A stretch of DNA of 64,000 nt from Talinum fruticosum (lineage: Eukaryota; Streptophyta; Magnoliopsida; Caryophyllales; Talinaceae). Made by a program: the position numbers and the translations under genes. This document shows positions 24,826 through 37,239 of this stretch, piece after piece. The first letter of the stretch is position 1. Each line of letters opens with the position of its first letter. The DNA lies in contig JAITYX010000033.1 of assembly GCA_021018815.1 (NCBI GenBank), positions 1,364,001 through 1,428,000 of the forward strand, given 5' to 3'. The notes under the pieces were generated by a model. The model did no database searches, had not been told where the DNA came from, and saw only the letters and a program-made list of their open reading frames with translations.

Positions 24826-27800
24826 TTAACTACCAATGAAGCCTAATTTGTGAAGAATGATAGCCAAGATGAGCATGCATATTGCTAAAATCATTCCCCG
24901 TCTTCCCACCAGCCAGTTCTTTGCCTTCTTCACACCTTCTGCTCCTCTTTGGACTCTATCGGCCCAACGCATCTGAAACAAGAGTTTTCAGTTTTTGAAT
25001 AAGATACCTTAGCATGCAAATGATCTGAAATTCTGAATGCTTAGAAGTTAACTTGTTTTGTTTTGTTTTGCCTTTTTTTTTTTTTTTTGGGGGGGAATAG
25101 CCAAAAACCAGGTATACATCTCAACTTTTGAGTAAACCGACAAATGGATTGTTTGAGTCAAGTTTAGGTAGAAGCAAAACAAGTCGGTGGGATATTTAGG
25201 TTAAACAACTGGGGTCAGGGGGAATAGCCAAAAACCAGGTATACATCTCAACTTTTGAGTAAACCGACAAATGGATTGTTTGAGTCAAGTTTAGGTAGAA
25301 GCAAAACAAGTCGGTGGGATATTTAGGTTAAACAACTGGGGTCAATAATTGACACCTTTGGGGTCTAGGCTCTATTCAGGTCTGCTGTAGGATCATCCAA
25401 CAAGAATTATCAGGAAAAGCGACATTGATCAGCCCTCAGTTCTGCTCAAGGTGATTCAAGATCCAGGTTTGGTGCATTTAGTTTAAGAAATTGAGCATGC
25501 CTCATCTTCGGCCACTCTGATATCAAGCAGATGCAATCATGTGGAGAGGTTTTACTAGAAGGAATCATAACCCCTTCCGCGCCCCCAAAAAAAAAAAAAA
25601 GAAGAAAAAGGAAGGTCCAAATTCATACTGTCCCACCTAAGTACAGAGGGTTGGATGTAGAATCCTTACCCCTGATTGCAAACAGGCTGGTTCCTTGTAC
25701 CCTACATTAAAAACGAATTAACTACCTAATATCCCATAGAAAGGAACTAAGAAGCATAGGACAGTTCAGAGCTTCTGGTGGCTGCAGCTTATATATAACA
25801 ATAGGACATACCATTTGATCTAAAGCTTCTGGTGACATAGAAGCCATGGCTTCTTGAGCTTTTGCTGCATCTTCTTTAGAAAGCTTGAGTCCAAATTGCT
25901 CGCTCATGTTGGCCATCATTTCTGGGCTCATGTTTTTTAACATTGAGGAGAACATCTGACAGAAACATTAAAAAATTTAAACAGAAGACAAATTAAAACA
26001 AAACAAATAAGCCTCATGAAGAAAACTACAAACATAGTCCGTGCAGAAAGCATTTGTAATATACAGACATAAAATATGACTAGGTGAAACCAGAGAACTG
26101 ACTAAGATTTGCAACAAGATATTAAACCAAGAACAAAACACACAGTCAACAGCAAACTTACTTGTCGCATAGCAGGATCCTTCATTTGATTTCTCATCTG
26201 TTCTTGCAGATCACCCATTGATGATGCTGGAAAGCTCGGCTGAGAAGAACTTCCAACACTTGCAAAGGAACCAGAAGGGCCACTGGGCTCATCCATGATA
26301 TTATTCTTGTTGACACTTTCACTCTTGTGAGTACCAGAAAGCTTTGAATTAGACTCTGAACTAGAAGCACCACTTGATGAACTTGAGGGACAGGCAACCG
26401 GGTCCCTCTGCTTCAAAGAAGAAGACATCTCAAACATTCTTTGAAGCTCATCAGGAGACATCTTACTCATAAAATCACCAGCTGTCTTCAACATTTCAGG
26501 TGACAAATTTGGAGGAATCGAGTCAGGTCCAAAGTTGTTACCTAAGGGAGGACCATTAACAAATGGATTGTCACCCTGAAAAGAGGAGGCCATTTTCACC
26601 ATGTTCTGGAGTTCCTCAGGTGACATCCGGCTTATCATATTTGTTGTTGTTTTTAACATGTCAACAGGAATTTCCCCAGTACTTCGAGAACCCATTCGGG
26701 CTAAAATTTCAGGATTAGCATTGGATATAAAATTCTGGAATGATCTGCAGATATTGAAGAGAATAGACACAACAGCTCAGTTTATGCACTATAAGATTTT
26801 CCGGCTGCTCTTCCGAAGCAAATATATAATAGCAGCAGGAGGCTAACGATCATTCTAGACATGATTCAGTTTTTCTAAACTGGAACATCATGTACATACA
26901 ATTCATCTACTTCAAAATAAAAGCACATCATTTCCATAATGTTTAAGTGCGTAACCGAAAGCCAATTGAGCCAAAATACGAAAATGGGGTTATTATTTTA
27001 CATGAGCAAGATGAATATAGAAATTAGATATATAGTTTTACTTCTACCCCATAATTAGGCAACTGAATCCTTCACTGGTAAACCAACTAGTAACACCAAA
27101 CTTATTCAAACACTAAGTGCTGATCAGTAGCTAACACCTCCCACAATAAGGGAGTGAAAACGACATTGATTCCCAAAAGGTACATTATTAGTTTATTTAG
27201 AACCTATTTGATTTCAGTAAAATTGGGTGGAAAAAATAATTTGGAAAAGTAACTTTTTGTGCGGTGTTTGATTTAATAAAAATTGCTAAGAAAAATTTGA
27301 TGGAGAAACTAGCGTGGAAAATTTAGTTAAAACAAGAGATATAATTTTCCTCTCGATAATGTGAGGAAAACACTCTGCAAAAGTTGAAAAACATAACCTG
27401 ATACTCCTCAGAGTCCTAGCCTCACTCTTTGTTTCTGAGCACACTTTAAAATGATCTCCATCTCCCCTCTCTCTGTCAGTCTCCCTAACCCTGACTTTCT
27501 GAATCCTAACTACAAGCATTCAAATCTCAATGGCTTCAGGGAGTCATTCAGTTTCTTCTATCTTAGAAGGAGCAACTTTCTACCAAAAATTTTGAGTCTG
27601 ATTTATTCCAATTTGGGTCATTTTTTGAGTTTCGGGTTTAGTTTAAGTTAATTGTTTCAGGTGTGGACTTGGTATGGTCTTGAGTCAGTCCAGACTTTAT
27701 GACTCAATCAGTTTTATCAAATCCACTTCTACTCAACTAGAGCCTCTTTCATCAGCAAATATATGCAAACTTTTTATTTCCCTTTTTCTTTTACCTTCCT

Positions 27801-30800
27801 CTCTTCACTTGCCTCTCATTTTTCTTCCTTATCATTTTTTTATTCTCAAACAACGAAAATTTTTTGATGGAAAATACTTTGTTTTTCTATTGAAATTTTT
27901 CCTTGATCCAAACAGGAGAAAAAAGTTATTTTCTTTCAAATATTTTTCCACCTCATTTTTTACCTTTCAAAATTTTCTTTCTACCTAATTTAACTAGAAT
28001 CAAACAGAGCCTTACAATTTGCATTGAAAGACCTGATATATTTTTTTCAAGGGTAAGTGTAGGTTATCCAACTAGGCCCCTATCTCAGGGGTTATCCCAG
28101 TTGGGCTAGAAGACTCACAGGGGAAGGGGGATAAGGATACCAATTGCAGGCCCACAACCCACCCCAACTCTGTTCGAACGCTGGGGAGAGGGTTCTACCA
28201 AGCAAACACTCGCTTGGTATTGAGAGACCTAATCAGCCCCCCACACACACAAAAAAACCCTGATTTTGTGTGTGTCGTCCTTCAGACAATACAGAGAAGG
28301 AAAATACAAAACACACACTGACACACACACACACCAACCTGATTTTGTCCGTGTCATCTTTCAGTGCCTGCAAACATTCTGAATTTGTAGTGGGTTTCTG
28401 AACAGCAGTCTTTGCATGCTGCTCAGACTGCTTACCCCTTTCCTGTGACATTGTCACTTTATATTCCTGAGATTGTCCCTTACTATTCTCAGAAGATACA
28501 GACCCAACTTCGTTGGTTATCTCTTCAATTACCAATCCTACAACACCAATTAAAACCGGAATTCCCACTTAAGTTGATTCAACATTACGGATCCCATTGC
28601 ATTAAGAGTACTCAATGAACATCCGGCAATGTACCTGTTGAAGTTCGTGTAATGTCTTCTTTGCCCAGGCTTCCTTTGGCTGTCCTACAAAATGATCAAA
28701 ACATTAACATGATGATCAATTAAGCTAAAACCATAACTATTGCACAGATTTTCAAAATTAGTCTTAATTTCTTATCTTGGAGAAACCAAACATCACTCCA
28801 GGCACGATAGCTTAAAAGAGGAGCAAGTTATTTAAATCAGTGCCCATGATGCTGTTGTTTGCAGGGGAAACACCAAGGCATAGCAAGGTAGAATTGGTAT
28901 CAGGATGTCAGCAGAAATCATGTTAGCAGAAATCAGCATCTCAAACATGAAAAACAAATGGAATAAGGGATCACACTAATGCATAGGTTAACATTTTAAA
29001 CACAAGAGTAATGGGTGGTATCAATGTATTAAACACAAGATCAATTGAGAAAGATAACCTATAAACCCATAAGGTCAAAGTTGACCTTATAAGATCAATT
29101 GAGAAAGATAACCAATAAACCGATAAACTGATAAACCCATAAGATCAATTGAGAAAGATAACCGTTAACTGATAACCGATAAGCGATAACCAATGAAAAA
29201 CAAACAGATACACCCATAAGGTGCAGATAAGGTCAAAGTTGACAGAAGAGAAGGATAAGATATTATGTGATTTGCAGCTAAAGCCTAAACATAGTTTCCA
29301 AAGAATTTGAAGATCATCAGGAGAAAACCATAATATAGTACCTTAAAACTTCAGCTATTGTGTCATCATCAGGGAAACTTCATGTGCCTCGCTCAGATCA
29401 GAGACTGCTTCCTAATTAAAAATACAAAAGGCACAACTTAGAAAACCAATCCAAGCCCAACTGTCGAATGCATTTGTTGATTGAACAATACACCACATAA
29501 ATAAAATGAACTCACCTTTAGCTGTCCTAGTTCTTTGTATGCTAGACCTCTACGGTATAGTGCCTTGACATTCTTTTTATCATTGGCCAGCACCTGTAAC
29601 ATTAAAAATGCAGATCACAAATGTACGGTGAAAGAAAAGGAACATCAGAAGTAATATCCCCATCAAGACTGCATAAAGGGTAATCCCTCTCAACAACCAT
29701 CATGGTCCTTTTTTTTTGTTTTTTGGCGGGTGAAAACAAGGGACCACCAAGGCCCTTTCGTAGTACCTCAAGCAACATGTGGACTCATGAGAGTTGCATA
29801 GAATTCTCTCCTGAGCTCAGAGAATAATATTAGGCAGCACTGGAGAACAGTTAAGAACATACCTCAGAGCCCTCTTTGATGCAATCATGATACTGGCTCG
29901 TTTTCAGATGACATGACATAAGATTAAGTGAACAAGCTAACTGGATTGCTCTGCCTCTGGCATCTGGAATCTCCTTGAGATTCTTCTTTGCCTACAAACA
30001 AAGAAAGCAATTCATTATAGAAAAACCAGCACAAATATGAGACATTCAAACAAAGAAATTGAATGACAACTGACCAGCAAGTATTTCTCTGCAGCATCAT
30101 AATACTTTCCCTGGTTGTGAAGTGTATTTCCCTGATACAATGGCAAAAATTATGAGCATGAGCACTAGACAAGTCCACATGAAAACTAAATAACTATTAT
30201 CATGAATACTAGAAGTATTCCCACCCCCTCCCCAGAAGGGGGAAAAACTGCCTGTTGAAAAAGGATTTAAAAATTCGAAATTTCTTTTGTTTTGCCATCA
30301 GTCACAGCTACATTAAATTCAAGTGGGCTTAGTAAGATGACCATATTTCAGTTTAATCTGCCAAGAAATGTCCCATATATAGTATTCGAGAAATACAGGG
30401 TTAGAATTTTACATGGCTAAAATTCTCTATCTTCTCTCCCTCATTCCACACAAAACGATAGCATATTCTACATTTCTACTCATAGAAAAGATAAGAACTT
30501 TTCTCATCATAGTCAAGAAATGTCTATTTTGATCTGCAAACTATGAAATTACCTGTTTCTTCAACATTTCAGCCCCATTTAACGCATACATTATGTGTGC
30601 CTCCGCACGGCCACGTATAGATGCAATCTCTTCTGGGGAAGCATTAGCCATCTTCTCACCAATCTCAGCCATATCTTCTGAACGGACATGCTTTAGCTGC
30701 TCTGCAGCAAGCTTTACATCCTCAGGCCTCATATTCATCATGCTTTCTGAAGCCATTTTTAGCAAATCCGGATTAGACATCATCTGCAATGTTACCAAGA

Positions 30801-31810
30801 CATAACATCAGAAGGCAACGCATAAGAGCTGGGTTGAGAGTCTTAATTACATAGCTGAGAAAAAGTTAATTAACAATTAAAAAATTTCAATATCCACCCG
30901 ATTTTTTTTTTTCATGAGGTGTGAGAATGATGAACCCTGAATATCTCATTGGGGAATTGGCCTAACCTAGAAACCCCCCTCTTTTCGCCTCTTTAAAACC
31001 CAACCAAAGTTGCCTGGCTTAGTTAACTGTCCAAGAAGAGTACAGGGTGCGTCCCCATCTCAACATTAAAGGATGGAGAGCCGGAACTCGAAACCTAACT
31101 TCCCACCAGAAGGCCACACAAGATGCCACCAAGGTAAATCCCCTTAGCCTTCTTAATTAGATATGCATGCGAGAAGCCAAAAACAATCTAGATACTTCCA
31201 GTTACATAGTTTTCCTAATTTAGATACTTCAATTTTGTTGGATTTCATCCATTATATTAATTCCTTAACTACAAGGCATTTATCTTAAATCTTAGAATCA
31301 TACATAAAATACAAGTATACAACTTTGTTGATCATACAACACGATGACAACAATTCCCAGTGTGGGTTCTGTTTCTACGGAGCTCATATCACGTAAATAA
31401 TGAGCTAAATCTTCTTCCATGCAAAACTTTCCTTTCCCTGAAGTTAAAAATCCATAACCAGACACTCAATAATGGTGACGACCAACACAACACAATCTCT
31501 AACAAATCCAATAAAATCAAAACTCATGAAAACTACATATAAAAACAAAAAAAAAAAAATCAACGATCATGCTAATTACATGCCGAAACATTAATTGCAA
31601 TTGCAATCACAACTGTGAATGGCAAACCAACACATAAAAATTTACCCCATGCCGAAATCAAAGCGCCGAAGAAACGTAAATCGCACAATCATTCGAGAAG
31701 ATTGGAGAACAAACCTGGCGTTGGATCTTGGCCAATTCATCGGAGGACATGCGACCTATCTGCTCCTGGGCGAGCCTCATCAACTCAGGATCCATCATAC
31801 CGTTGAACAT
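24826..31810 (-). CDS. OEP61: outer envelope protein 61 / TPR7-like tail-anchored TPR receptor (frame broken in exon 6)
   Basis: OEP61/TPR7 is a tail-anchored protein of the chloroplast outer envelope and ER whose TPR clamp binds Hsp70/Hsp90 with bound preproteins (known for the family). Eleven minus-strand exons: 31810-31715, 30783-30553, 30131-30075, 29991-29863, 29593-29516, 29411-29342, 28684-28635, 28537-28339, 26744-26162, 25955-25812 and 24972-24826. All borders are GT-AG and phases agree if exon 6 has one more base; the protein would then be about 594 aa. It starts [20 protein letters not shown] helices span exons 3-6 ([33 protein letters not shown]). Two STI1-like Met/Ser/Pro repeats ([34 protein letters not shown]) precede a Ser-rich linker. 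The end is a basic patch, one membrane span ([18 protein letters not shown]) and FIGS. As written, exon 6 runs into TAG after 18 codons, in the last TPR. Confidence 0.88.
25091..25344. repeat. perfect 127-bp tandem duplication in the last OEP61 intron
   Basis: 25091-25217 and 25218-25344 appear identical, starting GGGGGAATAGCCAAAAACC. It lies in the intron between exons 10 and 11 of the OEP61-like gene. Identity between copies means either a very recent event or an assembly duplication. Confidence 0.85.
27197..28013. mobile_element. MITE-like inverted-repeat element in an OEP61 intron
   Basis: The left side (AACCTATTTGATTTCAGTAA) matches the reverse complement of the right end (GCTCTGTTTGATTCTAGTTA), and the similarity continues inward as GTGGAAAAA and GTAACTTTTT-type words on both sides. 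The element accounts for about half of the 1.59-kb intron between exons 8 and 9. Phrases like CTGTTTGGATC and GTGTTTGATTT are typical of plant hAT-like or PIF-like MITE ends; the superfamily is not resolved. The 68-104 codon frames inside are composition artefacts. Confidence 0.5.
28234..28334. repeat. CA microsatellites flanking a duplicated exon end
   Basis: (CA)n runs at about 28242-28250 and 28310-28334 bracket a 27-bp stretch (28259-28285) that copies the 3' end of OEP61 exon 8 (28338-28364) with four mismatches. Confidence 0.7.
29038..29200. repeat. tandem minisatellite (about 50 bp, three copies) in an OEP61 intron
   Basis: The word AAGATCAATTGAGAAAGATA begins near 29038, 29091 and 29141, each followed by ACC and a variable AAACCGATAA-type tail that continues degenerately to about 29245. 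It lies in the intron between exons 6 and 7, close to the exon 6 frame break. Confidence 0.75.
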
Positions 31811-31949
31811 TTTCACTCAGATCAATCAATCGATTGAATTCTAGGGTTTTGTTTCGAAGGGAAAATTCGGTGATTGGATGAGCGCGAATACAATTAAGTG
31901 AAAATCCAAAATTGGGGATTGAATTTGAGGGCGTGGATGTTTTGCTTTA

Positions 31950-33100
31950 AAAACTATAATTTTCTCTCTCCTCGTTCGCGTTTTATTACCGGGGGTTGAT
32001 GGCCAACCGGGGTTGAACTACAAAGCCTCCGATTAAGACTCAAAAGGCCCAGGCGAGGTCCGCTTAGGAAAGAACTACGCAAGGCCGCTCCCTGAGCCTA
32101 CATTACTATGTAGTGGTAAGGACGTAATTTTTAGACACCGGAACAGTAAAAATACGGGGATTTTTAACGACAAAAGAAACAGGAGAGTTTATATCTATAT
32201 GCCTTAGCAGACAGGGGTATATTTATTGTAAATTGAGGTTCATGACGTAAAATGAATCGCGGTATATAAATTTATTCTATTTGATATTGTGATGAAAACA
32301 CTATATAATAATATCGACCTTATTCGGTAAGCTTACAAACGAAATCTTTTAAGGAATATTAGATCTTAATATTTAGTAATTTTATTTTTACCCGATACCT
32401 CCCACATGTAAAATTTCAATTGTTGTTTAACATTATAGTTGGCAATGGGGCATAGAATCCCCGCCCCAAGCGGGGAACGGGGAATCAAAATGTATCCCCA
32501 AGCGAGGACGAGGCTAAGGCCGAGGTCACGTACCTTTTCTTTTTGCAAAATTTTCAAGTATCATGTTGAGTAGTGACAAATTCATGTAACAAAAGGAAGT
32601 CAAGCACAAATAGGACTCTATTTTTTAAAACCGTCGTGTGAATTGTTGAGTGGTGGCGAAGTTATGCAACACTAGAAAATTATAAATAGAACTCTATTAT
32701 TTTTTAAATTTATATTAGGGCTCTATTTTTTAAATTTATTTACGCCCATCCCCTTTACCCTATTTTGTTTCATAAAAACTGCTCCAATGTATTCTCCATC
32801 CCCCCTCCCAAAAAATGTTTTTGGAGGTGGTATTTTATTTATATATGGGACACCTATAAAAAATTATTTATAAATTCAACCGATCGGACTCGAGAGTAAT
32901 TTCGTTAAGAAAATAGTTTATATATTTTTATATATTTTCGTACCAAGGAAAGTGTGTTTGATTAAGGAAAGGGAAAAGTAATTGTGTTTGATTAGGGAAA
33001 GGGAAAAGTAATTGTCTTTGATTAGGAAAGCAGTGGGCAAATATTTGTGGGTGTAAGCATATTAGGAGTTGTCTAAAGGGCATGCAATGCAAGTTTGTTG
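31950..33100. other. intergenic DNA between divergent OEP61-like and EFL1-like genes
   Basis: Nothing coding was seen. A tandem repeat of about 29-30 bp (GTGTTTGATTA(A/G)GGAAAGGG) lies at about 32951-33030. The two genes point away from each other, so this stretch should carry both promoters. Confidence 0.55.
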
Positions 33101-33109
33101 TATATAAAT
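33101..33109 (+). promoter_or_regulatory. candidate TATA box for the EFL1-like gene
   Basis: TATATAAAT lies 451 bp upstream of the ATG at 33560. It is followed by a CT- and GC-rich leader with the look of a plant 5' untranslated region, including a possible small intron ending in TTCACAG near 33484. Confidence 0.4.
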
Positions 33110-33559
33110 TAAACAAAGAGATTTGAAGGCTCACATGAATGACACGGAAAACTTGTTCGTTGACCTCAAACCAAAATTCTTCTCATATATTTTCACAATT
33201 TTGTCAATTTCCTCTCTCAGTCTCGGCCTCTTCTCCGCCCTGACCGGCAGCTGCTCACGCACGCGACTCTCAATCTCTCGCTCGCTCTGTCAGGGAGACT
33301 GCGGTGCCACCCAGCCCAGACGCCCTGCCACGTCGACTCACCGGCTCAGCTGCCCCTGCCCGCTGCCTGCTGCCGCCCATGCCCGCCCACCCTTCCCTTT
33401 GTCTCTCAGACAGCCGCCCAATTACGGTATCTCTCTGTTCCCTTGGTAGTTATCTGAAGGTTAGGGTTTGTCCAATTATTCACAGAAAAGAACCCAATAG
33501 AATATTTTCTCCATTCCCCGCTCCTGCACATTTATTCAGATAAAAGAACCCAATAGAAG

Positions 33560-36500
33560 ATGGGTGATTTTGATTGTAAGAAGGTAAGGAACATATGCAT
33601 ACTTGCCCATGTTGATCATGGCAAGACCACTCTTGCTGATCACTTGATTGCTGCTTGTGGGGGTGGGGTTCTCCACCCTAAGCAAGCTGGGAAGTTGAGA
33701 TTTATGGATTATTTGGATGAAGAGCAACGACGGGCGATAACAATGAAAAGCTCCTCGATTTCCCTTCAGTACAAGGAGCATTCCATTAATTTGATTGATT
33801 CCCCGGTCACATGGACTTTTGCAGCGAGGTCTCAACTGCTGCCCGGTTGAGCGATGGTGCGTTGGTGCTCGTTGATGCAGTTGAGGGAGTCCACATTCAG
33901 ACCCATGCTGTTTTGAGGCAGGCCTGGGTGGAGAAGCTCACCCCCTGCTTGGTTCTGAACAAAATCGACAGGTTGATTTCCGAATTAAAGCTAACCCCAA
34001 TGGAGGCATACACCCGTCTCATGAGGATAGTTCATGAAGTTAATAACATTGTGAGCGCTTACAAGTCAGAAAAGTATTTGTCGGATGTTGATTCCATTCT
34101 GGCTGGGACATCTGGCGAGATGGGCGATGAAAATGGGACCCATGAGCTTATGGAGGATGATGAGGAGGATACCTTTCAGCCTCAGAAGGGAAATGTGGTG
34201 TTTGTGTGTGCTTTAGATGGATGGGGATTTGGTGTAGGTGAGTTTGCTGAGTTTTATGCGTCAAAGCTAGGGGCCAGCGCTGCTGCTCTTAAAAAGGGGT
34301 TTTGGGGTCCTTGGTACTATGACCCCAAGGCCAAGAAGATTGTGGGTAAGAAGGCAATAGGTGAAGGGAGTAAGTTGCGCCCTATGTTTGTGCAGCATGT
34401 GCTGCAACCATTGTGGCTGGTTTATCAGTCAGCTATGGAACCTGATGGTGATAAAGGGATGTTAGAGAAGGTGATCAAGCAGTTTAATTTGTCTGTACCT
34501 GCACGAGAGCTTCAAAACAAGGATCCGAAGGCTGTATTCCAAGCTATCATGAGCCGCTGGCTTCCCCTTTCTGATACGATTTTGTCCATGGTAATCAAAT
34601 GTATGCCAGACCCGATAGCCGCACAGTCTTTCAGAATATCTCGTTTGCTTCCCAAGAGAGAAGTTGTGGATCAGGTGGCTGGCTCTGAAGTGTTTGCAGA
34701 GGCAGAGTTCGTGAGGAAATGTGTAGAAACATGCGATTCTAGCCCTGAAGCAACTGCTGTTGCATTTGTATCTAAAATGTTTGCTGTCCCAGTAAAGATG
34801 CTTCCCCAAAGGGGTCCACATGGAGAGATTATAAACAATGTATCAGATGGAGGTGGGAATGAGGAATCAGAAGAATGCTTTCTTGCATTTGCTAGGGTTT
34901 TTAGTGGAGTGCTTACTTGTGGGCAGAAAATATTTGTGCTTTCTGCTCTGTATGATCCATTGAAAGGGGAAACAACACAGAAGCATTTACAGGAAGCAGA
35001 ATTGCATGCATTGTATCTGATGATGGGTCAGGGTCTAAAGCCTGTGGCATCTGTGAAGGCTGGTAATGTAGTAGCCATCCGAGGACTTGGTCAGCATATC
35101 TTGAAGAGCGCAACTCTATCATCAACTAAGAACTGTTGGCCGTTCTCGAGCTTGATGTTTCAGGTTTCACCAATGCTAAAAGTTGCAATTGACCCCTCTG
35201 ATCCTTCAGACATGGGTGCACTCATGAAGGGCTTGAGACTTCTAAACCGCGCAGACCCTTTTGTCGAGGTTACAGTTTCTTCCAGGGGAGAACATGTTCT
35301 AGCTGCTGCAGGAGAGGTACACCTTGAGAGGTGCATAAAGGATTTGAAGGAAAGATTTGCTAAGGTGAACTTGGAAGTTTCTCCACCCCTTGTCTCCTAC
35401 AAAGAGACGATTGAGGGTGAGGGGCCTAATCCATTGGACAATCTGAAAATACTGACCAGTAGCACTGATTATGTCGAAAAGACAACACCTAATGGAAGAT
35501 GTACTGTCAAAGTGCGCGTCATGAAGCTTCCAACTGCACTTACTAAATTGCTAGATGAAAGTTCTGCTATACTGGGGGAAATTATCAGCGGTAAACTTGG
35601 CCAGACCTATAAGAAGTTGGAGTCCCAGATAGGTTCTGTCACAGAAGATGAAGAGCCACTTGAAGCACTCAGGAAGCGGATAATGGATGCCCTGGAGAGT
35701 GACATTGTTTCTGCAAATGGAGAGAATGACAAGGACAAGATTGACAAGTGCAAACACTTGTGGGAACAGCTTCTTAATAGGATTTGGGCTCTTGGCCCCG
35801 GGCAAGTTGGCCCTAATTTACTCCTCACCCCAGATTGTGGAGAAAGAAATATGGGTAATCCAGTCCTTGTCCCAGGCTCTCCTCACGTGTCTGCAAAATT
35901 GGGATTTATTGATAATTATACCAGCAATCATACTGTCGAGGAGGCATCTTCTGAAGCAAGTCAGGCATTGTACTGTGAAGCTGTGAGTCTGGAGAGTAGC
36001 GTGGTTTCTGGCTTTCAGATTGCTACATCAGCTGGTCCTTTATGTGATGAACCCATGTGGGGTTTGGCTTTCATTGTTGAGGTTTACATCTCTTCAGCAG
36101 CTGCTCAGGCAAGCGAATCTGAAACCTCTCAGCCACTAATGGAGCAATATGGCATGTTCACTGGCCAGGTGATGACTGCTGTAAAAGAAGCATGTAGAGC
36201 TGCTGTGCTTCAGAAAAAACCACGGCTTGTTGAAGCTATGTACTTTTGTGAGCTAAAACCCCGGCTGAACAGTTGGGAGGCATGTATGGTGTGCTTGCTC
36301 GGAGGAGGGCACGAGTTGTGAAGGAAGAAATGCAGGAAGGTTCTCCATTATTCACTGTGCACGCTTATTTGCCAGTTTCAGAGAGCTTTGGATTTGCTGA
36401 TGAGCTGAGGAAATGGACTTCAGGATCCACGAGTGCCTTACTTGTTCTCAGCCACTGGGAGCCACTTATGGAGGATCCTTTCTTTGTTCCGAAAACAGAG

Positions 36501-36653
36501 GAAGAGATTGAGGAGTTTGGAGATGGTTCTAGTGTTCCTCGTAATACAGCTAGAAAGCTAATGGATGCTGTGAGGCGAAGGAAGGGGCTCCCAGTAGAGG
36601 AAAAAGTTGTGCAGCATGCAACAAAACAGAGGACCTTGGCTCGCAAGGTTTAG
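33560..36653 (+). CDS. EFL1: EFL1-like elongation-factor-2-related GTPase (two frame breaks)
   Basis: EFL1 is a cytoplasmic GTPase that, with SBDS, releases eIF6/Tif6 from pre-60S subunits (established in yeast and animals; plants have the orthologue). Single exon, start [21 protein letters not shown]1 is AHVDHGKT (residues 16-23), the switch region is RAITMKSS and G4 is NKID (33958-33969). EF2-type domains follow, including [19 protein letters not shown], then [20 protein letters not shown], and the C-terminal [10 protein letters not shown]...[13 protein letters not shown] block, ending [10 protein letters not shown]. The frame is broken twice. At 33801-33806, inside G3 (DSP|GH), the run CCCCGGT is one base short. 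At 36254-36263 AAAACCCC is one base short. Three overlapping open frames (33560-33850, 33811-36321, 36273-36653) cover the whole gene without loss. With the two bases the product would be about 1031 aa, near the plant norm. Sequencing error is more likely than decay because nothing else is damaged. Confidence 0.9.
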
Positions 36654-37239
36654 TTTTTACTGTGTAAGTGGCGTCCTTACTTCTCTCTCGTGGACTTTGA
36701 ATTCAACAGAGGAAAAATACTTATTTAAGAAATTTTTTAGCTCCTATTTGACATTTTATTTTATTAATTTTTTTAGTTAGCTAAATTTTGTTGTCTTCTG
36801 AATTTTCCCCCTTTCCTTTTCCTTTTTTGTTTTTGGTGATTGTCATTATCGAACAAAATATGAGGAATCCTCAACTGAAAATTCTTCCATAGTTGAAAAT
36901 TTTCAACTATCATAGTTAAATTAAGTTACAACCATTAGATTTCTTTTTCCTTAACCATGGTTAATTTTAAACTTTTTAATTTTGTTGAGAAAAAACATTT
37001 TCATTCGTCACCCTCCAACCTCATGTTCGCTATCACTTCACTCCCTCAAGCACCATAACCGCCACCCACCATCACCGTCACTCCGTTCGCCGTCGCAACC
37101 CACCCTCCCCGTCACCCTCCGGCCATTGTTGCTTTAATTTCTGGTAACGGTTGCTATCTCACTCGTTTGCACACCTGGGCACAATAACCGTCACCAGAGC
37201 CACCGCCCACCATCACCTTAATGTTGATGCTGATGTCAG

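Noticed and set aside
27451..28109. Frames of 66-104 codons in the OEP61 intron
   Set aside because: Ser/Phe/Leu low-complexity frames within a MITE-like element; no domain and wrong strand for the host gene.
28050..28215. Possible SINE with GTTCGAAC near 28173
   Set aside because: The B-box-like word is present but no A box at correct spacing and no tail could be identified.
30955..31140. Possible SINE with AACTCGAAACCT in an OEP61 intron
   Set aside because: The B-box match is weak and neither an A box nor an end could be fixed.
36365..36646. 93-codon minus-strand frame across the EFL1 3' end
   Set aside because: Antisense shadow of conserved EFL1 C-terminal coding sequence.
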